From Luteimonas panaciterrae (lineage in GTDB: Bacteria; Pseudomonadota; Gammaproteobacteria; Xanthomonadales; Xanthomonadaceae): DNA of 64,000 bases. This document shows, piece by piece, positions 59,584 through 64,000 of this stretch. The stretch covers positions 186,001 through 250,000 of the forward strand of contig NZ_JAJAVH010000004.1 of NCBI RefSeq assembly GCF_020511115.1. Direction: 5' to 3'. The notes under the pieces were generated by a model. The model was not told the origin of the DNA. It saw only the letters and a list, made by a program, of their open reading frames with translations, and did not search any database. Positions within the stretch are counted from its first letter, which is position 1, and the number at the start of each line of letters is the position of its first letter. A program made the position numbers and the translations under genes.

Positions 59584-59742
59584 AAAATATGATGCCATAG
59601 ATCACATTGACGTGAGGGCGGCGTCATGGGGCTCCGGCGCGTGCCGGGCCAAGAGGCGATTGTCGGAGCCAGGGAGATAGGCCTTTGGGCCGGGAACTGG
59701 CATGCCCGCCCTTACGGCGGGTTCACGAGGGCGAACACGGAT

Positions 59743-59762
59743 GCCGGGACTCCCGTCCCGGC
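59743..59762. terminator. Hairpin downstream of clpA
   Basis: GCCGGGAC, loop TCCC and GTCCCGGC form a perfect 8-base stem 22 bases after the clpA stop, preceded by a second one (CCCGCC / GGCGGG, 59704-59720). Neither has a T-tract, so termination is uncertain. Confidence 0.4.
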
Positions 59763-59783
59763 GATCCTGCGCTGCCCGGATGC

Positions 59784-62060
<2,277 letters not shown>

Positions 62061-62249
62061 GGGGCGGGAGCCTCCTGAACGTCTGTTACCCAGATGGGGC
62101 CACCGACCGGATTTTCCATGCCCGCCCCGTGCTGTCGTTTTAGGCCTTTTCCCCTGTGCTCCGCAAGATGTACAGGTGGCGGGACGCAGAATCCCACGGC
62201 AACGATTCAGAGAGCGTGCACAAGCTCTCCTTTCTGGCTCACGTCCGGC

Positions 62250-62573
62250 TTACGCTTTCTCCATCGTGCATAGCAGCGGATGCTGGTTGAGACGGGAATA
62301 TTCGTTGACTTGCGCCACCTTGGACTCCGCCACTTCGCGCGTGTAAACACCGCAAACGCCGCGGCCGCGAGTGTGCACGTGCAACATCACCTGGGTGGCC
62401 TTGTCGAGATTCATGGCGAAAAAGCGCACTAGAACGTCGACGACGAAGTCCATCGGCGTGTAGTCATCGTTCAGCAACAAGACGGAATACAGCGGCGGGC
62501 GTGCCACTTCCGGCTTGCTGGTTTCCACGGCGACGCCGTGATCATGCTCGTGTTCGCGTGGGGTGTTGGCCAT
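62250..62573 (-). CDS. clpS: ATP-dependent Clp protease adaptor ClpS
   Basis: The 107-residue N-recognin has a flexible N terminus ([17 protein letters not shown]). The core has [27 protein letters not shown] with the N-degron pocket (LNDDYTPM), and the [14 protein letters not shown] block contacting ClpA. ATG 62573 gives the family length; the longer frame is a shadow. Confidence 0.96.
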   Translation of the reverse strand: MANTPREHEHDHGVAVETSKPEVARPPLYSVLLLNDDYTPMDFVVDVLVRFFAMNLDKATQVMLHVHTRGRGVCGVYTREVAESKVAQVNEYSRLNQHPLLCTMEKA

Positions 62574-62766
62574 CCGCGAATTATACGAGGGGCGCCGTCG
62601 CGTTGAAAAATGCACGCTCTCCGCATTTCGCGTCGCCAATCCAGGATCGGTCGGCATCAGGTTGGCATCGACACGCCGCCGTGAATCAATCACTTGTACG
62701 ATCGATCCGCCGAATGGCGGCCCAATGGTTGGGCACGGTGCGGACATGGCATGTGACAATAGTCCT

Positions 62767-64000
<1,234 letters not shown>

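Overview
The window reads as chromosomal DNA of a high-GC gammaproteobacterium of the order Lysobacterales (Xanthomonadales). The run mnmA - Nudix - clpS - clpA - infA - aat - trxB - ald - ftsK - lolA - rarA - crcB is the gene order I associate with that group. A chromosomal aph(3')-II homologue, a RegB/RegA pair beside a cyo operon and sites matching the CRP/Clp consensus fit as well. The genus cannot be fixed by reading alone.

Layout. Bases 1-7.0 kb hold the end of a two-subunit molybdenum hydroxylase (iorAB type), a convergent quinone reductase / MDR oxidoreductase operon with a divergent LysR regulator, and mntH. From 7.0 to 16.0 kb lie mntR-tadA, a saccharopine-dehydrogenase-like enzyme, a DUF2721 protein, orn, an MscS channel, the divergent ppsA/ppsR pair, a DUF1249 protein, a 59-residue protein and tRNA-Glu/tRNA-Ala. 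From 16.2 to 22.5 kb lie an APH(3')-II-type aminoglycoside phosphotransferase and a cell-surface signalling unit (ECF sigma, FecR anti-sigma, STN-containing TonB receptor, small secreted protein).

Bases 22.5-26.3 kb form an accessory, AT-richer patch of orphan genes. In its middle (24157-24184) is a site built like the XerCD recombination site dif. FtsK-orienting octamers (KOPS) found by eye all lie on the + strand to its left and all on the - strand to its right. The window therefore most likely contains the chromosome replication terminus, with foreign DNA lodged around dif as dif-integrating filamentous phages and other Xer-exploiting elements do.

Bases 26.3-36 kb hold chrA, an MFS transporter, the cytochrome bo3 operon cyoABCD followed without gaps by surf1, and then a RegB/RegA redox two-component system. 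Bases 36-44.8 kb hold an unusual cysteine-free, internally duplicated protein behind a perfect palindrome, an NTP/NDP-exchanger-like MFS protein, a Tat-exported aldo/keto reductase, crcB, and a membrane-bound winged-helix/TPR regulator next to a secreted LVIVD-type beta-propeller protein. Bases 44.9-64 kb carry the conserved housekeeping block. It is interrupted at 56-59.5 kb by secreted proteins, two of which have CRP/Clp-type operators in front of them.

Most long antisense ORFs in this GC-rich DNA are shadows and were left out.
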